39,810 bases of DNA, from assembly GCA_015521205.1 (NCBI GenBank), contig WAOQ01000017.1:1-39810 (forward strand), given 5' to 3'. The position numbers and the translations under genes were made by a program. The notes below the pieces were generated by a model. It worked only from the letters and a program-made list of their open reading frames with translations, did not search any database and was not told the origin of the DNA. Source of the stretch: Desulfurococcales archaeon (GTDB taxonomy: Archaea > Thermoproteota > Thermoprotei_A > Sulfolobales > Acidilobaceae). The first letter of the stretch is position 1; every line of letters begins with the position of its first letter. Positions 8,410-15,707 of the stretch are shown one piece after another.

Positions 8410-9054
8410 CTATGCAAATGGTGGTACTATGACAGCCTTTTCTAATTTACCATCTGGAGTAGGTACGTAGAGTAGTTTTGATTTGTAGATTTCTACTTTT
8501 CTTATAGCGTAAAACCTCTTAGCTTCTTTCTCTATTTCACGGACAAGACTATTTTCGTTCTCGCTAAAGATCATTGACTGTATAAACTCGTCTAGAGAAC
8601 TGTTAGCTGCATGTTCTTCTATTACTTTTTTCATAACCTGTCTAATCGCTCGCTTCTGGCTTGTCTTACATCTTGAAGGTGTAAACACTATACCTGTCAC
8701 CCTTAGTACGTACCCATCCTTTGTCTTTACATCGAAGATGCCTTGGATCTTGCTGCTCTTTCGACGTGTCAGACTTTTGATATAGTCTCTGAGAAGTTCG
8801 TGTCCCTTGAAACGTGTATAGGCTATCTCCCCTTCTACACGTTCTATCTGGAAATACAATTTTATGTGTACATGGTTGAAATCGCCTGTAAGGTCATAGA
8901 GTGTTACCTCCATTACCCGGCCAATAAGTTTATCTGGATCATCGCTAGGGGTTGTACCTATTTCTGCATTTCCAAAGAGTGGAGGTGTAACTACCTTGTA
9001 CCACTTCTTAGTTTTCCATTTGTCTCGAACAGCTGTTCTTCTAGGCCTTGGCAT
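8410..9054 (-). CDS. rps3ae: Small-subunit ribosomal protein eS1 (S3Ae)
   Basis: DKWKTKKWYKVVTPPLFGNAEIG at residues ~11-33 is the eS1 signature, followed by GRVMEVTLYDLTGDFNHVHIKLYFQIE and a basic RVTGIVFTPSRCKTSQKRAIR. The length of 214 is normal. eS1 sits on the platform near the mRNA exit. Translation is preceded by GGGGAGAAAAC before ATG 9054. The first four G of that leader are also the 3' arm of an 8-bp inverted repeat (9062-9102). It is last in the uS15 - RecJ-like - Pcc1 - eS1 order found in many archaea. Confidence 0.96.
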   Translation of the reverse strand: MPRPRRTAVRDKWKTKKWYKVVTPPLFGNAEIGTTPSDDPDKLIGRVMEVTLYDLTGDFNHVHIKLYFQIERVEGEIAYTRFKGHELLRDYIKSLTRRKSSKIQGIFDVKTKDGYVLRVTGIVFTPSRCKTSQKRAIRQVMKKVIEEHAANSSLDEFIQSMIFSENENSLVREIEKEAKRFYAIRKVEIYKSKLLYVPTPDGKLEKAVIVPPFA

Positions 9055-9061
9055 GTTTTCT

Positions 9062-9102
9062 CCCCGCTACCTTCAATCCTTGGTCCCGAAAGAATAGCGG
9101 GG
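9062..9102 (-). repeat. 8-bp inverted repeat at the eS1 leader
   Basis: CCCCGCTA (9062-9069) and TAGCGGGG (9095-9102) are perfect complements with a 25-base spacer. In eS1 mRNA orientation the downstream arm runs into GGGGAG, the probable ribosome-binding purines 7-8 bases before the ATG. A transcript reading through from Pcc1 would fold this sequence and could hide the site. A transcript from the TATA-like GCTTAAAAAC (9111-9120) may start inside the loop and lack the upstream arm. Regulation is inference. Confidence 0.4.
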
Positions 9103-9154
9103 AAGTTATAGTTTTTAAGCGTTTAGAGTCTAGTCTCGAGTTTCTCGCCTAGCG

Positions 9155-9418
9155 CTACTTGTTCAAAATCTTAATGGCTTCCATAGCAACTTTAAGGTTC
9201 AGTAGAATATCTAATATTGTATTCTTCATAGACAGTACATGACAGTTTTTGCAAGTAACCTTTATTCTTAGAAACTCATCCTCACAGGTTACCTTTATGT
9301 CGAGGTTTTCAGGTAGCCCTAAATTATCGGGCTCTAAACTAGTAGCCAACCCGATACATTCTTTCTTGTCACCGACCTTGATGCGCAATATGTATTCTAT
9401 TTCCACGCCGGATCCCAC
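9155..9418 (-). CDS. pcc1: KEOPS complex subunit Pcc1
   Basis: An 87-residue protein with the Pcc1/CTAG pattern: an N-terminal strand VEIEYILRIKV, the conserved ATSLEPDN motif, a second strand pair around LRIKVTCKNCHVL, and a C-terminal helix MKNTILDILLNLKVAMEAI. Pcc1 dimerises KEOPS and binds tRNA for threonylcarbamoyl-A37 synthesis, with Kae1 and Bud32 encoded at 12599-13687 and 11925-12617. It starts two bases after the stop of the RecJ-like gene. CEDE and CKNC cysteines are present but no zinc site is evident. Cgi121 is not in the window. Confidence 0.85.
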   Translation of the reverse strand: MGSGVEIEYILRIKVGDKKECIGLATSLEPDNLGLPENLDIKVTCEDEFLRIKVTCKNCHVLSMKNTILDILLNLKVAMEAIKILNK

Positions 9419-9420
9419 GA

Positions 9421-10692
9421 CTATGATACATTTAATCTTATCTTTAACCCGTCGATCTTACCAGCATCAACACGCTCTAAACGACTTATAACTTGTTTGC
9501 CCACTGTTCTCTCTATTTCTGGTAACGTGGTGTAGAGTCCATGTTCGTCCTCTGAAGCTACAAAGGCGTCTGATGGGATCAGTCCGTAGAAGCGTAGGTT
9601 ATATCCTATAATATGAAGGGTTTCCGGGCTGTTTGTGTTTACTTTATATATGGAAAGCCATCGGAGGACATCTAGGCGTTCATGCCTAGCCATCGTCCTT
9701 CTCACCTGCTCAGCTATTTCTGCCATATCCTTCTCGTATTCTCTCATATAGTGTTCCGTAAACAGGATTGGTTCTTCAAGAAACCTATAGAAAGGTGTAA
9801 AACTATTCTCTTTGATCGTCGTATAAACGAGTACTTTTGATGCTGTTAACAGGTCATGCCCGCTTGGGTAATAGTAAAGTATACCTGATAGCGTTTCTGC
9901 GCTAATTTTGCTTTTTGCATGTTCTGTTATCCGAGTCATGATTATGTCTAAAACCTCTTTCTTCTCATCAAATTCCATGTTTTCGGCATTTTTACCCGCT
10001 AAGACTTGTTTGTTTCTATAACGGAGCTCGTCATATACGTTTTTAGGAGTGCCCGTGAATCCTGGCAGATAAGGTTCAAGTGTATTAGAGATGCTGTTTA
10101 CCACATCATACGCTATTGGTGCATAGGTATAGTAGGATTCTATCCTCTTTAGAAGCTTGCTTGAAACGGCATCTTCGAGAAACGCTTTATCTATATCCCA
10201 GAAACTCGACGGATTCACGAATAGTCCACTAGTATAGGGGGCTATATAAGAAGCGCGTAGCAACTGTTCATTAAAGGGCAAACGTCCAGACAATACTGCT
10301 GCCACGGCCGTCCCTATACTTGACTTAACTTCGATACAAGTACCATTGGGCGGAGGCGGCTCTATCACAGCATCCCCTATGCAAACTAGGACATCTGATA
10401 CTGAGACCTTTTTCTTGGTCCATATTTTCGAGTATCCTATGAGCAGAGTGGGTTCATCTATCTTCTCGGGCAAAGCACTAGAAGAATGGACGGATACATT
10501 GACTCCATAACGCTCAACATTCCTGGCCAGTATTAAAGCTGCATGAGCTGCCTCTATACTGGGATAGAATAACACTCTTAATATTCCGGCATCCACAGCG
10601 CTTTTCACAAGCGAATCTATCACAGCGTCCAGCTGTCCTGCTCTTATGCGTAGTTCTGCTGGATCCTGTATTCTTATTACCATCAATGTCAT
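9421..10692 (-). CDS. RecJ/Cdc45-like DHH-family protein lacking catalytic motifs
   Basis: Placed by position in the conserved uS15 - RecJ homologue - Pcc1 - eS1 operon and by its fold-like pattern: VLFYPSIEAAHAALILARNVERYGV aligns with the DxDGxxAA motif I of RecJ/DHH phosphoesterases, but the aspartates are gone. No DHH triplet occurs; the matching loop is IEPPPPNGTCIEVKSS. Late NLRFYGLIPSDA and a C-terminal DGLKIRLNVS suit the family. In Sulfolobus such an inactive homologue binds GINS as a Cdc45 counterpart, so a replisome role is inferred. ATG 10692 is chosen because GGAGG lies three bases upstream; TTG 10734 and ATG 10683 are alternatives. The length is about 423 residues. Confidence 0.7.
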   Translation of the reverse strand: MTLMVIRIQDPAELRIRAGQLDAVIDSLVKSAVDAGILRVLFYPSIEAAHAALILARNVERYGVNVSVHSSSALPEKIDEPTLLIGYSKIWTKKKVSVSDVLVCIGDAVIEPPPPNGTCIEVKSSIGTAVAAVLSGRLPFNEQLLRASYIAPYTSGLFVNPSSFWDIDKAFLEDAVSSKLLKRIESYYTYAPIAYDVVNSISNTLEPYLPGFTGTPKNVYDELRYRNKQVLAGKNAENMEFDEKKEVLDIIMTRITEHAKSKISAETLSGILYYYPSGHDLLTASKVLVYTTIKENSFTPFYRFLEEPILFTEHYMREYEKDMAEIAEQVRRTMARHERLDVLRWLSIYKVNTNSPETLHIIGYNLRFYGLIPSDAFVASEDEHGLYTTLPEIERTVGKQVISRLERVDAGKIDGLKIRLNVS

Positions 10693-10775
10693 CTTCCTCC
10701 AAAATTTAGCGGCTGTCCTTACATTGAATATCAACTAGGTAAGTTAAGATATGTTTAAGGAACTATTTAAGATAA

Positions 10776-10788
10776 GGTAATCGTTACC
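10776..10788. repeat. Short inverted repeat upstream of the RecJ-like gene
   Basis: GGTAA-TCG-TTACC lies between the uS15 stop and the TATA-like CTTAAATAG (10762-10771, minus strand) of the RecJ-like gene. It could be an operator just upstream of the TATA box or a weak 3' hairpin for uS15. Confidence 0.22.
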
Positions 10789-10833
10789 CTTAGGTTTCTA
10801 GAAGTAGACAGGCTGAAAGTGGAGGGATAAGGG

Positions 10834-11298
10834 TTAGATGCCCACATACTGGGCGATGAGATATTTGGCTTCTTCTGGACGATACTTCCAGTCCTTTGGT
10901 AGTTTACCTACGCGTTTGTAGTATTTGGAGAGCCGGTGGATCTTGCTTTCAATCTCTATTAGACCCCTCTTGCTGTGGTAGTCTTTAGGATGTTCCTCTA
11001 AATGCCTACGTAGGTTCACAGCCCTTTTTATCAGGTTTAGCAGATCCTCAGGTAGTGGAGGTGCTAGACCCTTCTCTTCGAGTACTTGGGTTATCTTCTT
11101 GCCTAATACTGGTTTCACTAGTGGTATGGCAAATTGATCTCTCAGAATTATCCCTATCATGGAGGGGCCATAACCCTTCTTGGCCAAGCTCTCGATGATC
11201 AATTCTATTTCTTCAGGCCTATATGTAACCCAGGCTGGAGGCACTAGAGACGCTGGTCTCGTTGAATGCGATTTACCTTTGTCTCGTCTCTTATTCAT
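10834..11298 (-). CDS. rps15: Small-subunit ribosomal protein uS15
   Basis: Archaeal uS15 of 154 residues. The N-terminal part ([39 protein letters not shown]) is the archaeal/eukaryotic helical extension. The core follows with [47 protein letters not shown]. It binds 16S rRNA in the central domain. GGGTGGTATAACC precedes ATG 11298, and a TATA box lies at 11359-11367. It heads the operon that continues with the RecJ-like protein, Pcc1 and eS1. Confidence 0.97.
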   Translation of the reverse strand: MNKRRDKGKSHSTRPASLVPPAWVTYRPEEIELIIESLAKKGYGPSMIGIILRDQFAIPLVKPVLGKKITQVLEEKGLAPPLPEDLLNLIKRAVNLRRHLEEHPKDYHSKRGLIEIESKIHRLSKYYKRVGKLPKDWKYRPEEAKYLIAQYVGI

Positions 11299-11358
11299 GG
11301 TTATACCACCCTACTCCGTTAACTTCACCATTCACTATTCTCCGCGTCGATAACTGGC

Positions 11359-11367
11359 ATTTATAGG
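11359..11367 (-). promoter_or_regulatory. TATA box of the uS15 operon
   Basis: On the minus strand CCTATAAATG predicts a start near 11333-11337, giving a leader of about 35-40 bases that carries GGGTGG before the uS15 ATG. Confidence 0.45.
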
Positions 11368-11368
11368 T

Positions 11369-11965
11369 TTATCCTTGACGTATATTGATTAGACCCGTTT
11401 CATGTAGCCAAGTTGCCATTGATTTGAATGCTCTTGCCCTATGGCTTACCTGATTCTTAATTTCTTCACCGAGTTCGGCGAAAGTCGAGCTAAACTTATC
11501 TGGGATAAATATTGGATCAAAACCAAAGCCTTTACCTCCTTTTGGCTTGTCAGCTATCTTGCCATGGACTATACCAGTAAACACACGGATGTATGGTGGA
11601 CAAATACATGCGAGCGCTGCTTTGAAATACGCCTTCCGCTGTTCGGGCCTCTTCTTTTCTAATAGTTCAATGATTCCGTTTAGTCCGATCGTTTTATACA
11701 CGAAAGACGAATATGGACCGGGGAACCCGTTTAGACTTGGTATGAAAAGTCCCGAATCCTCCACGACGAGTGGGATCTTTAGTTTCTTATACGCTTGGAC
11801 AGCAGCATGCTTGGCTATGTCCTCGATATTATCCGACTGAATCTCTTGTTTATATCCGGATATCCTATAAAGTTCAATGTTTTGCCCAGAAAGTATCTGG
11901 TTTGCTTCTTGTACCTTGTGCTCGTTACCTGTCAGAAACGCGAGTCGATAAACGCCTTTCTTCAA
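11369..11965 (-). CDS. XTP/dITP pyrophosphatase (RdgB/HAM1 family)
   Basis: The N-terminal FLTGNEHKVQEANQIL is the TGNxHK substrate-binding motif. SDNIEDIAKHAAVQAYK and the metal-binding VEDSGLFIPSLNGFPGPYSSFVYK follow, then FKAALACICPP and GFGFDPIFIP near the C-terminus and SHRARAF at the end. It removes deaminated purine triphosphates from the nucleotide pool. The length of 198 is typical. Its start lies 41 bases inside the end of bud32, so it is the last gene of the long minus-strand translation/KEOPS unit. Confidence 0.95.
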   Translation of the reverse strand: MKKGVYRLAFLTGNEHKVQEANQILSGQNIELYRISGYKQEIQSDNIEDIAKHAAVQAYKKLKIPLVVEDSGLFIPSLNGFPGPYSSFVYKTIGLNGIIELLEKKRPEQRKAYFKAALACICPPYIRVFTGIVHGKIADKPKGGKGFGFDPIFIPDKFSSTFAELGEEIKNQVSHRARAFKSMATWLHETGLINIRQG

Positions 11966-12617
11966 CGTATCTCCCTCTTAACATTATTTCTTCTAACCTT
12001 TCCTTTACGGCATACCATTCATTGAAAACCGATGAATACGCCTTTAAGAAAATCCCAAAATAGTCTTCGGCAATTTCGGGGGGAAGTATAGAATTAATGG
12101 ATTTGAGGAAGAGGTAAAGATCCATTGCCCTGTCCTCGGGATCCGTGGAGAACTCGGATAGACCAAAATCTATTATACACGTATCTCCTCGGTTTGTCAC
12201 TATCATGTTGTTAACCGTATAGTCCCCATGTATAACGCCGACATTATGTATTAGTCCTAGATATCTCCCGGCCAACTTTATGTTCTCCTGGCTACACCGG
12301 TCTTTCAAACACTGGGAAAGCGGTTGCCCTTCAATAGCTTTCATGACTAATGCCCATTTGCTAAAGAATGCTGCATAAAGGGTAGGAACACATACGCCTG
12401 TTTTTGCTAGTGTTACGAGGATCTTAGTTTCTCTCCTCATACGTTTCACGTTAATCTCGTCTAGTAGCTGTGGATGTAGATATTTTTTCCTTCTTCTTAC
12501 CTTTATTATAGCAGGGTAGCCATACCAGGAAGCTTTCCATATCTGGGCTTCAGCCCCTATGGCTACTAGTTCCTGCTTTGACCTTTCCAGGATTTCTTCT
12601 AAGATGCTGTGTTCCAT
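11925..12617 (-). CDS. bud32: KEOPS kinase/ATPase Bud32
   Basis: A small RIO-related kinase of 230 residues. It has GAEAQIWKA (residues 21-29, the Bud32 nucleotide loop), Lys39 in AIIKVRRRKKY, the catalytic IHGDYTVNNMIV (Asp132), and CIIDFGLSE (Asp150), followed by RAMDLYLF. The C-terminus is basic (RLEEIMLRGRYVEERRLSTRVSDR), as in the family, whose tail inserts next to Kae1. It hydrolyses ATP to drive t6A synthesis by Kae1. It overlaps kae1 by 19 bases upstream and the RdgB gene by 41 downstream. Kae1 and Bud32 are separate genes here, although some archaea fuse them. Confidence 0.96.
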   Translation of the reverse strand: MEHSILEEILERSKQELVAIGAEAQIWKASWYGYPAIIKVRRRKKYLHPQLLDEINVKRMRRETKILVTLAKTGVCVPTLYAAFFSKWALVMKAIEGQPLSQCLKDRCSQENIKLAGRYLGLIHNVGVIHGDYTVNNMIVTNRGDTCIIDFGLSEFSTDPEDRAMDLYLFLKSINSILPPEIAEDYFGIFLKAYSSVFNEWYAVKERLEEIMLRGRYVEERRLSTRVSDR

Positions 12618-13687
12618 GGAACCTCCACCTTATCAAGCCGCCATCTCTGTTTTATATATGCGTTCATGGGAGGAACGGTAACTCCATAGATATATGAAAG
12701 AAAACCGGTCCAAGCAATCATAACCCCGTTATCCCCTGCATATCGTTTAGGCACACGACAATAGGAACACCCTCTTTCTTCGGACATTACCTGTAGTTTT
12801 CTGGAAAGTTCATCATTGGCGGCCACCCCGCCCACAAGTAAAACTTGTCTTTTCCCTGAAACCCCTAAAGCCCTATCAGCTGCTTCTGCTAGCTGACTAA
12901 ATGCTATTTCCCGGTATGTAAAACAGAGATCTTCAAGTTTAACAGCTCCCTTCTTAAAAAGCCTTAGTGCCGCTGTTAGGAGTCCCGAATAAGACATGTC
13001 CTGGCCTTTTACAGTGTATGGTAGTATTCCTTTCACGTATTTCCCGTTTTTCGAGCACAGATCAACTGCATGCATGCCATTTACTATGTATGGGGGAGCT
13101 ATTCCTATTTCACGCGAAAAAACATCTAAGGCATTACCTAAAGCTATATCCATGGTTTCCCCTATTACCAAATATCTTTGATAGCCTGTGATCGCGATAG
13201 TAGTATTCCCTCCCGACACATATACTACCAAAGGATCATTCATACCACATAGAACCTTCCCAATCTCGATATGAGCGACTGCATGGTTGACCGGGATTAG
13301 AGGCTTATTATAGTAAGAGGCAAGGGCGCGCCCTAAAGTAGCACCAACGCGTAAAGTAGGTCCTAGCCCGGGTCCCAGGGCAACTGCTACGGCATCTATC
13401 TCATCTATCTCCAGTCCAGCCTCACGAAGCGCCTCTTCCAGTGTTTTAGGAGCATTTTTGACCATATGTTCTACTGCATCCCGGGGCTTTATACCGCCAC
13501 TAGGCGGGACATACTTTGATCTTTTGTCGGCCAATATACGAAAGGGCGGGCTTCTAACTATTCCTACACCAAAAGTATGAGCAGTAGACTCTATTCCAAG
13601 GATGGTTACTGGTTTGGAAGGAAGAGGTATGGATGGATAAATCGTGTAGAGGTTAATCGAGGAATTCCGTGTAGCCACAGTTTCCAC
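12599..13687 (-). CDS. kae1: tRNA threonylcarbamoyladenosine synthase Kae1
   Basis: Kae1 transfers threonylcarbamoyl to A37 of ANN-decoding tRNAs within [21 protein letters not shown] begins at residue ~29. The metal histidines are His135 and His139 in [25 protein letters not shown] is the phosphate-binding loop, [17 protein letters not shown] and [13 protein letters not shown] close the ASKHA fold. Family members start almost directly at this motif, yet the reading frame here has no closer start codon. GTG 13687, behind GAGGTGG, therefore adds ~27 residues. That extension is encoded over the last 35 bases of S27ae. Confidence 0.96.
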   Translation of the reverse strand: METVATRNSSINLYTIYPSIPLPSKPVTILGIESTAHTFGVGIVRSPPFRILADKRSKYVPPSGGIKPRDAVEHMVKNAPKTLEEALREAGLEIDEIDAVAVALGPGLGPTLRVGATLGRALASYYNKPLIPVNHAVAHIEIGKVLCGMNDPLVVYVSGGNTTIAITGYQRYLVIGETMDIALGNALDVFSREIGIAPPYIVNGMHAVDLCSKNGKYVKGILPYTVKGQDMSYSGLLTAALRLFKKGAVKLEDLCFTYREIAFSQLAEAADRALGVSGKRQVLLVGGVAANDELSRKLQVMSEERGCSYCRVPKRYAGDNGVMIAWTGFLSYIYGVTVPPMNAYIKQRWRLDKVEVPWNTAS

Positions 13688-13814
13688 AGTGCCACCTCTT
13701 CCTTGGTTTTTTATGGAATCCCATTATGCTACCACACCGAGGACACTTCTTATTTTTCAGTTTTATCGTCATATTCTCATAATCGTATTCATACAGTTTG
13801 TGAACCCAGGACAC
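13653..13814 (-). CDS. rps27ae: Small-subunit ribosomal protein S27ae (eS31), short zinc-ribbon form
   Basis: A 53-residue gene. From GTG 13814 it reads [18 protein letters not shown], then [13 protein letters not shown], then [13 protein letters not shown] and TAA at 13653. The four cysteines (CPRC and CGNC) form the zinc ribbon and CGYTEF is the family C-terminal signature. GGGGTGA lies six bases before the GTG, and an in-frame TGA just upstream rules out a longer form. It follows eS24 by 23 bases and overlaps the start of kae1 by 35 bases, the usual archaeal order eS24 - eS31 - kae1. Confidence 0.93.
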   Translation of the reverse strand: MSWVHKLYEYDYENMTIKLKNKKCPRCGSIMGFHKKPRKRWHCGNCGYTEFLD

Positions 13815-13837
13815 GCATGTTCACCCCACGCCATGCT

Positions 13838-14173
13838 TTACTCTTCGAACCCTTTAACGCCTCCGTTCCGTTCGATTACAAATTTGGGCTCGAATTGTAA
13901 TGCTCGTTCTACATTATCGTAAATATGTACGATTGCTGTTGACTCTCCTTTTCCATATTCGGTGAAAATATTCCGTATATAGAGGCGTTCCATGTCAACA
14001 CCGAAGGCCTCTGCTAACGTCATCCTTAGCATTATTCTCATAGGTGTCCCTTCATTAGGATGATGTATCTTCAGGACGATCTTCCTTCGTTTTATCAGAG
14101 GGTTGTATTCGTCTTTTTCAACTTCAGCGTATGAAGTATCTGAGAGCTTCACGATCTTCTTTCCATCACTCAT
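13838..14173 (-). CDS. rps24e: Small-subunit ribosomal protein eS24
   Basis: A 111-residue eS24. The N-terminal half has NPLIKRRKIVLKIHHPNEGTP, the family signature. MTLAEAFGVDMERLYIRNIFTEYGKGESTAIVHIYDN follows, and the tail is ERNGGVKGFEE. AAGGTGGCAAGGCT precedes ATG 14173. A 27-codon ORF (14170-14253) ends across this start as ATGA, so the two may be translationally coupled. eS31 comes next. Confidence 0.95.
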   Translation of the reverse strand: MSDGKKIVKLSDTSYAEVEKDEYNPLIKRRKIVLKIHHPNEGTPMRIMLRMTLAEAFGVDMERLYIRNIFTEYGKGESTAIVHIYDNVERALQFEPKFVIERNGGVKGFEE

Positions 14174-14253
14174 AGCCTTGCCACCTTTACAGACTCACCA
14201 TCTTGCTTCGCCTTCCAGTTGGGATCAAGTTTTCCGTTTAAAATGTTGACCAT
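14170..14253 (-). CDS. Candidate 27-residue small protein before eS24
   Basis: ATG 14253 opens a frame of 27 codons that ends with TGA overlapping the ATG of eS24 (ATGA). It starts 9 bases after the stop of the dephospho-CoA kinase gene, so it fills exactly the only space between two tightly packed genes. The peptide is polar and basic, with a central KLDPNWKAKQDGESVKVARL. No family is recognised. No ribosome-binding site is evident, though termination-reinitiation is possible. It may equally be a leader whose only role is to carry the GGTGG that serves eS24. Confidence 0.3.
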   Translation of the reverse strand: MVNILNGKLDPNWKAKQDGESVKVARL

Positions 14254-14261
14254 AAGGAATA

Positions 14262-14798
14262 TTAGGAATCATCGCATTCGCCGGGTTTTAGAGACAAGAT
14301 ACGAGACGATGCCGTGTACCGTTCAGTTTCTCCTACTTTGATCACGGCAGCGCCGACTCCGGGAACGCCATAGACGACGCAATACCCTATTGGGCTACAT
14401 GCGATCGATGGTAATGCTAACATGTCTTCTTCTCCGTCAACTACTATAAGCGTTCTTTTGTTTTTTCCGTAGCTAAGCTTCTCGCAGATAACTTCAATTG
14501 CTTCCTGTGTTATAAGTCCGGGGGGATTATGGAGGTTCAATATCTCATCAAAATGGCTCGATACAGTATTTGTTTCGATCCCTCTTCTCGTATGTCCATC
14601 TATTATAGCAAGTGCAGGGATTAACATATTCTCTAGGAGGGTCTTTGTTACAACGTCTCCGACCGCAATTGTCTTTTTACAGTTGGTTTTTAGGTAAGAA
14701 ATTAGCTTCTCCCCTGATAACACCGTACCACGTGGTATCGCAAAATCTATTCGAATGTTAGATGGGAGTTTGAGACATTTTGCCTTGTTTATCATCAT
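14262..14798 (-). CDS. GTP-dependent dephospho-CoA kinase (DUF359 family)
   Basis: The last step of archaeal coenzyme A synthesis, 3'-phosphorylation of dephospho-CoA using GTP. The 178-residue product shows the family motifs: TIAVGDVVTKTLLE near residue 44, LAIIDGHTRRGIE near 62, NPPGLITQEAIEVI near 90, and LIVVDGEEDMLALPSIACSPIGYCVVYGVPGVG near 115-150. There is no Walker-A-type P-loop, as expected for this family. It overlaps the Spt4 stop by four bases (ATGA). A position between spt4 and eS24 is common in archaea. Confidence 0.93.
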   Translation of the reverse strand: MMINKAKCLKLPSNIRIDFAIPRGTVLSGEKLISYLKTNCKKTIAVGDVVTKTLLENMLIPALAIIDGHTRRGIETNTVSSHFDEILNLHNPPGLITQEAIEVICEKLSYGKNKRTLIVVDGEEDMLALPSIACSPIGYCVVYGVPGVGAAVIKVGETERYTASSRILSLKPGECDDS

Positions 14799-15028
14799 TT
14801 TAATACTACCTTTCCAGCTACTTTTATGGCGTATATCCCCGGTTTTTCTTTCCTGTTAATTATAGATGCAACTAACGAGTGTTCCGGGTCTCGTATAATT
14901 ATCATCCCGCTCCAGTCTTCGCTAAACGAATTTGAACCACAGTAGGGGCAAACGTTGACGTCTAGCTTTACCAAACCACCGCATTTTCTACATGCTTTAA
15001 AAATAGGCCTACGGGTTCTCCTGCTCAT
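14795..15028 (-). CDS. spt4: Transcription elongation factor Spt4 (RpoE'')
   Basis: A 77-residue zinc protein: ACRKCGGLV and CPYCGSNSFSEDWSGMIIIRDPEHS, with CxxC pairs at residues ~13-16 and ~29-32. The DWSG segment and PEHSLVA are Spt4 signatures. It binds Spt5 NGN on RNA polymerase to aid processivity. It overlaps rpo7 by 20 bases and the dephospho-CoA kinase by four, so it is made from one message with both. Confidence 0.95.
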   Translation of the reverse strand: MSRRTRRPIFKACRKCGGLVKLDVNVCPYCGSNSFSEDWSGMIIIRDPEHSLVASIINRKEKPGIYAIKVAGKVVLK

Positions 15029-15599
15029 CCTCTCTCACCTCTCGTTTACGATGTTCCTCGATCCATTCCTCTTTCCCTAAATATGGCTGCCTCATCGTTA
15101 AACCAATCCTTATCCCTTTTGGCCCTCTAGTCGAGATTTGCACGATTCTAGCTCGCACGATGTCTCCTATTTCGACTATTTTCTTCGTTTCTGGAGAATA
15201 GAAAGCCCCCCTAGTAGGATCAAATAACACCTTTTCACTCATTATCTGTGCTTTATGGACTAGCCCTTCTACAGGTCCTAGGGAAACGAAAAGTCCAAAC
15301 TGTTTTGCATCGACTACTTCGCCACGTATAACCTCGTTTTGGACTGGTTTAAAACTCAGGGCGTCAAACTCTACTTCTATGTAGAGTCTTGGATCCCCTG
15401 GGATGATCATGGCATCAGAAAGTATCTTAAGGTTATCTACAGCAATTACCAAACCCAAATCCGCATACATGTGGTTTTCGACGCCCTCCATAAAGTCCTC
15501 ACGAAGCATTCTAAGCGCTATATCTTCTAGAGGTTCACCTGTTCCCAGCATATGGGGCGGTATTTTCATCACTTTCCTTACTCGAGACACATAATACAA
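15009..15599 (-). CDS. rpo7: RNA polymerase subunit Rpo7 (RpoE')
   Basis: Stalk subunit of archaeal RNA polymerase, the Rpb7 counterpart. The N-terminal tip domain has KVMKIPPHMLG, LRMLREDFMEGVENHMYADLGLVIAV and PGDPRLYIEVEFDALSFKP. The S1/OB domain is NEVIRGEVVDAKQFGLFVSLGPVEGLVHKAQ with GPKGIRIGLTMRQPYLG. The length of 196 is typical. A TATA box lies at 15673-15682. It pairs with Rpo4, which is not in this window. The order PIN protein - rpo7 - spt4 is conserved. Confidence 0.97.
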   Translation of the reverse strand: MYYVSRVRKVMKIPPHMLGTGEPLEDIALRMLREDFMEGVENHMYADLGLVIAVDNLKILSDAMIIPGDPRLYIEVEFDALSFKPVQNEVIRGEVVDAKQFGLFVSLGPVEGLVHKAQIMSEKVLFDPTRGAFYSPETKKIVEIGDIVRARIVQISTRGPKGIRIGLTMRQPYLGKEEWIEEHRKREVREDEQENP

Positions 15600-15672
15600 C
15601 CGCTTAACCCCCCTACACTCTTACATGAGCCGCCATATTAACCGCGATAGTGTGAGTCTCCCCTTATTAACC

Positions 15673-15682
15673 CTATATAATC
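15673..15682 (-). promoter_or_regulatory. TATA box upstream of rpo7
   Basis: On the minus strand GATTATATAG predicts a start near 15650-15655, about 50 bases before the rpo7 ATG, within the 108-base gap after the PIN gene. This suggests that rpo7 to RdgB can be transcribed independently of aIF2-gamma. Confidence 0.4.
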
Positions 15683-15707
15683 TTGTGCGTACTAACCGTT
15701 CTAAATG

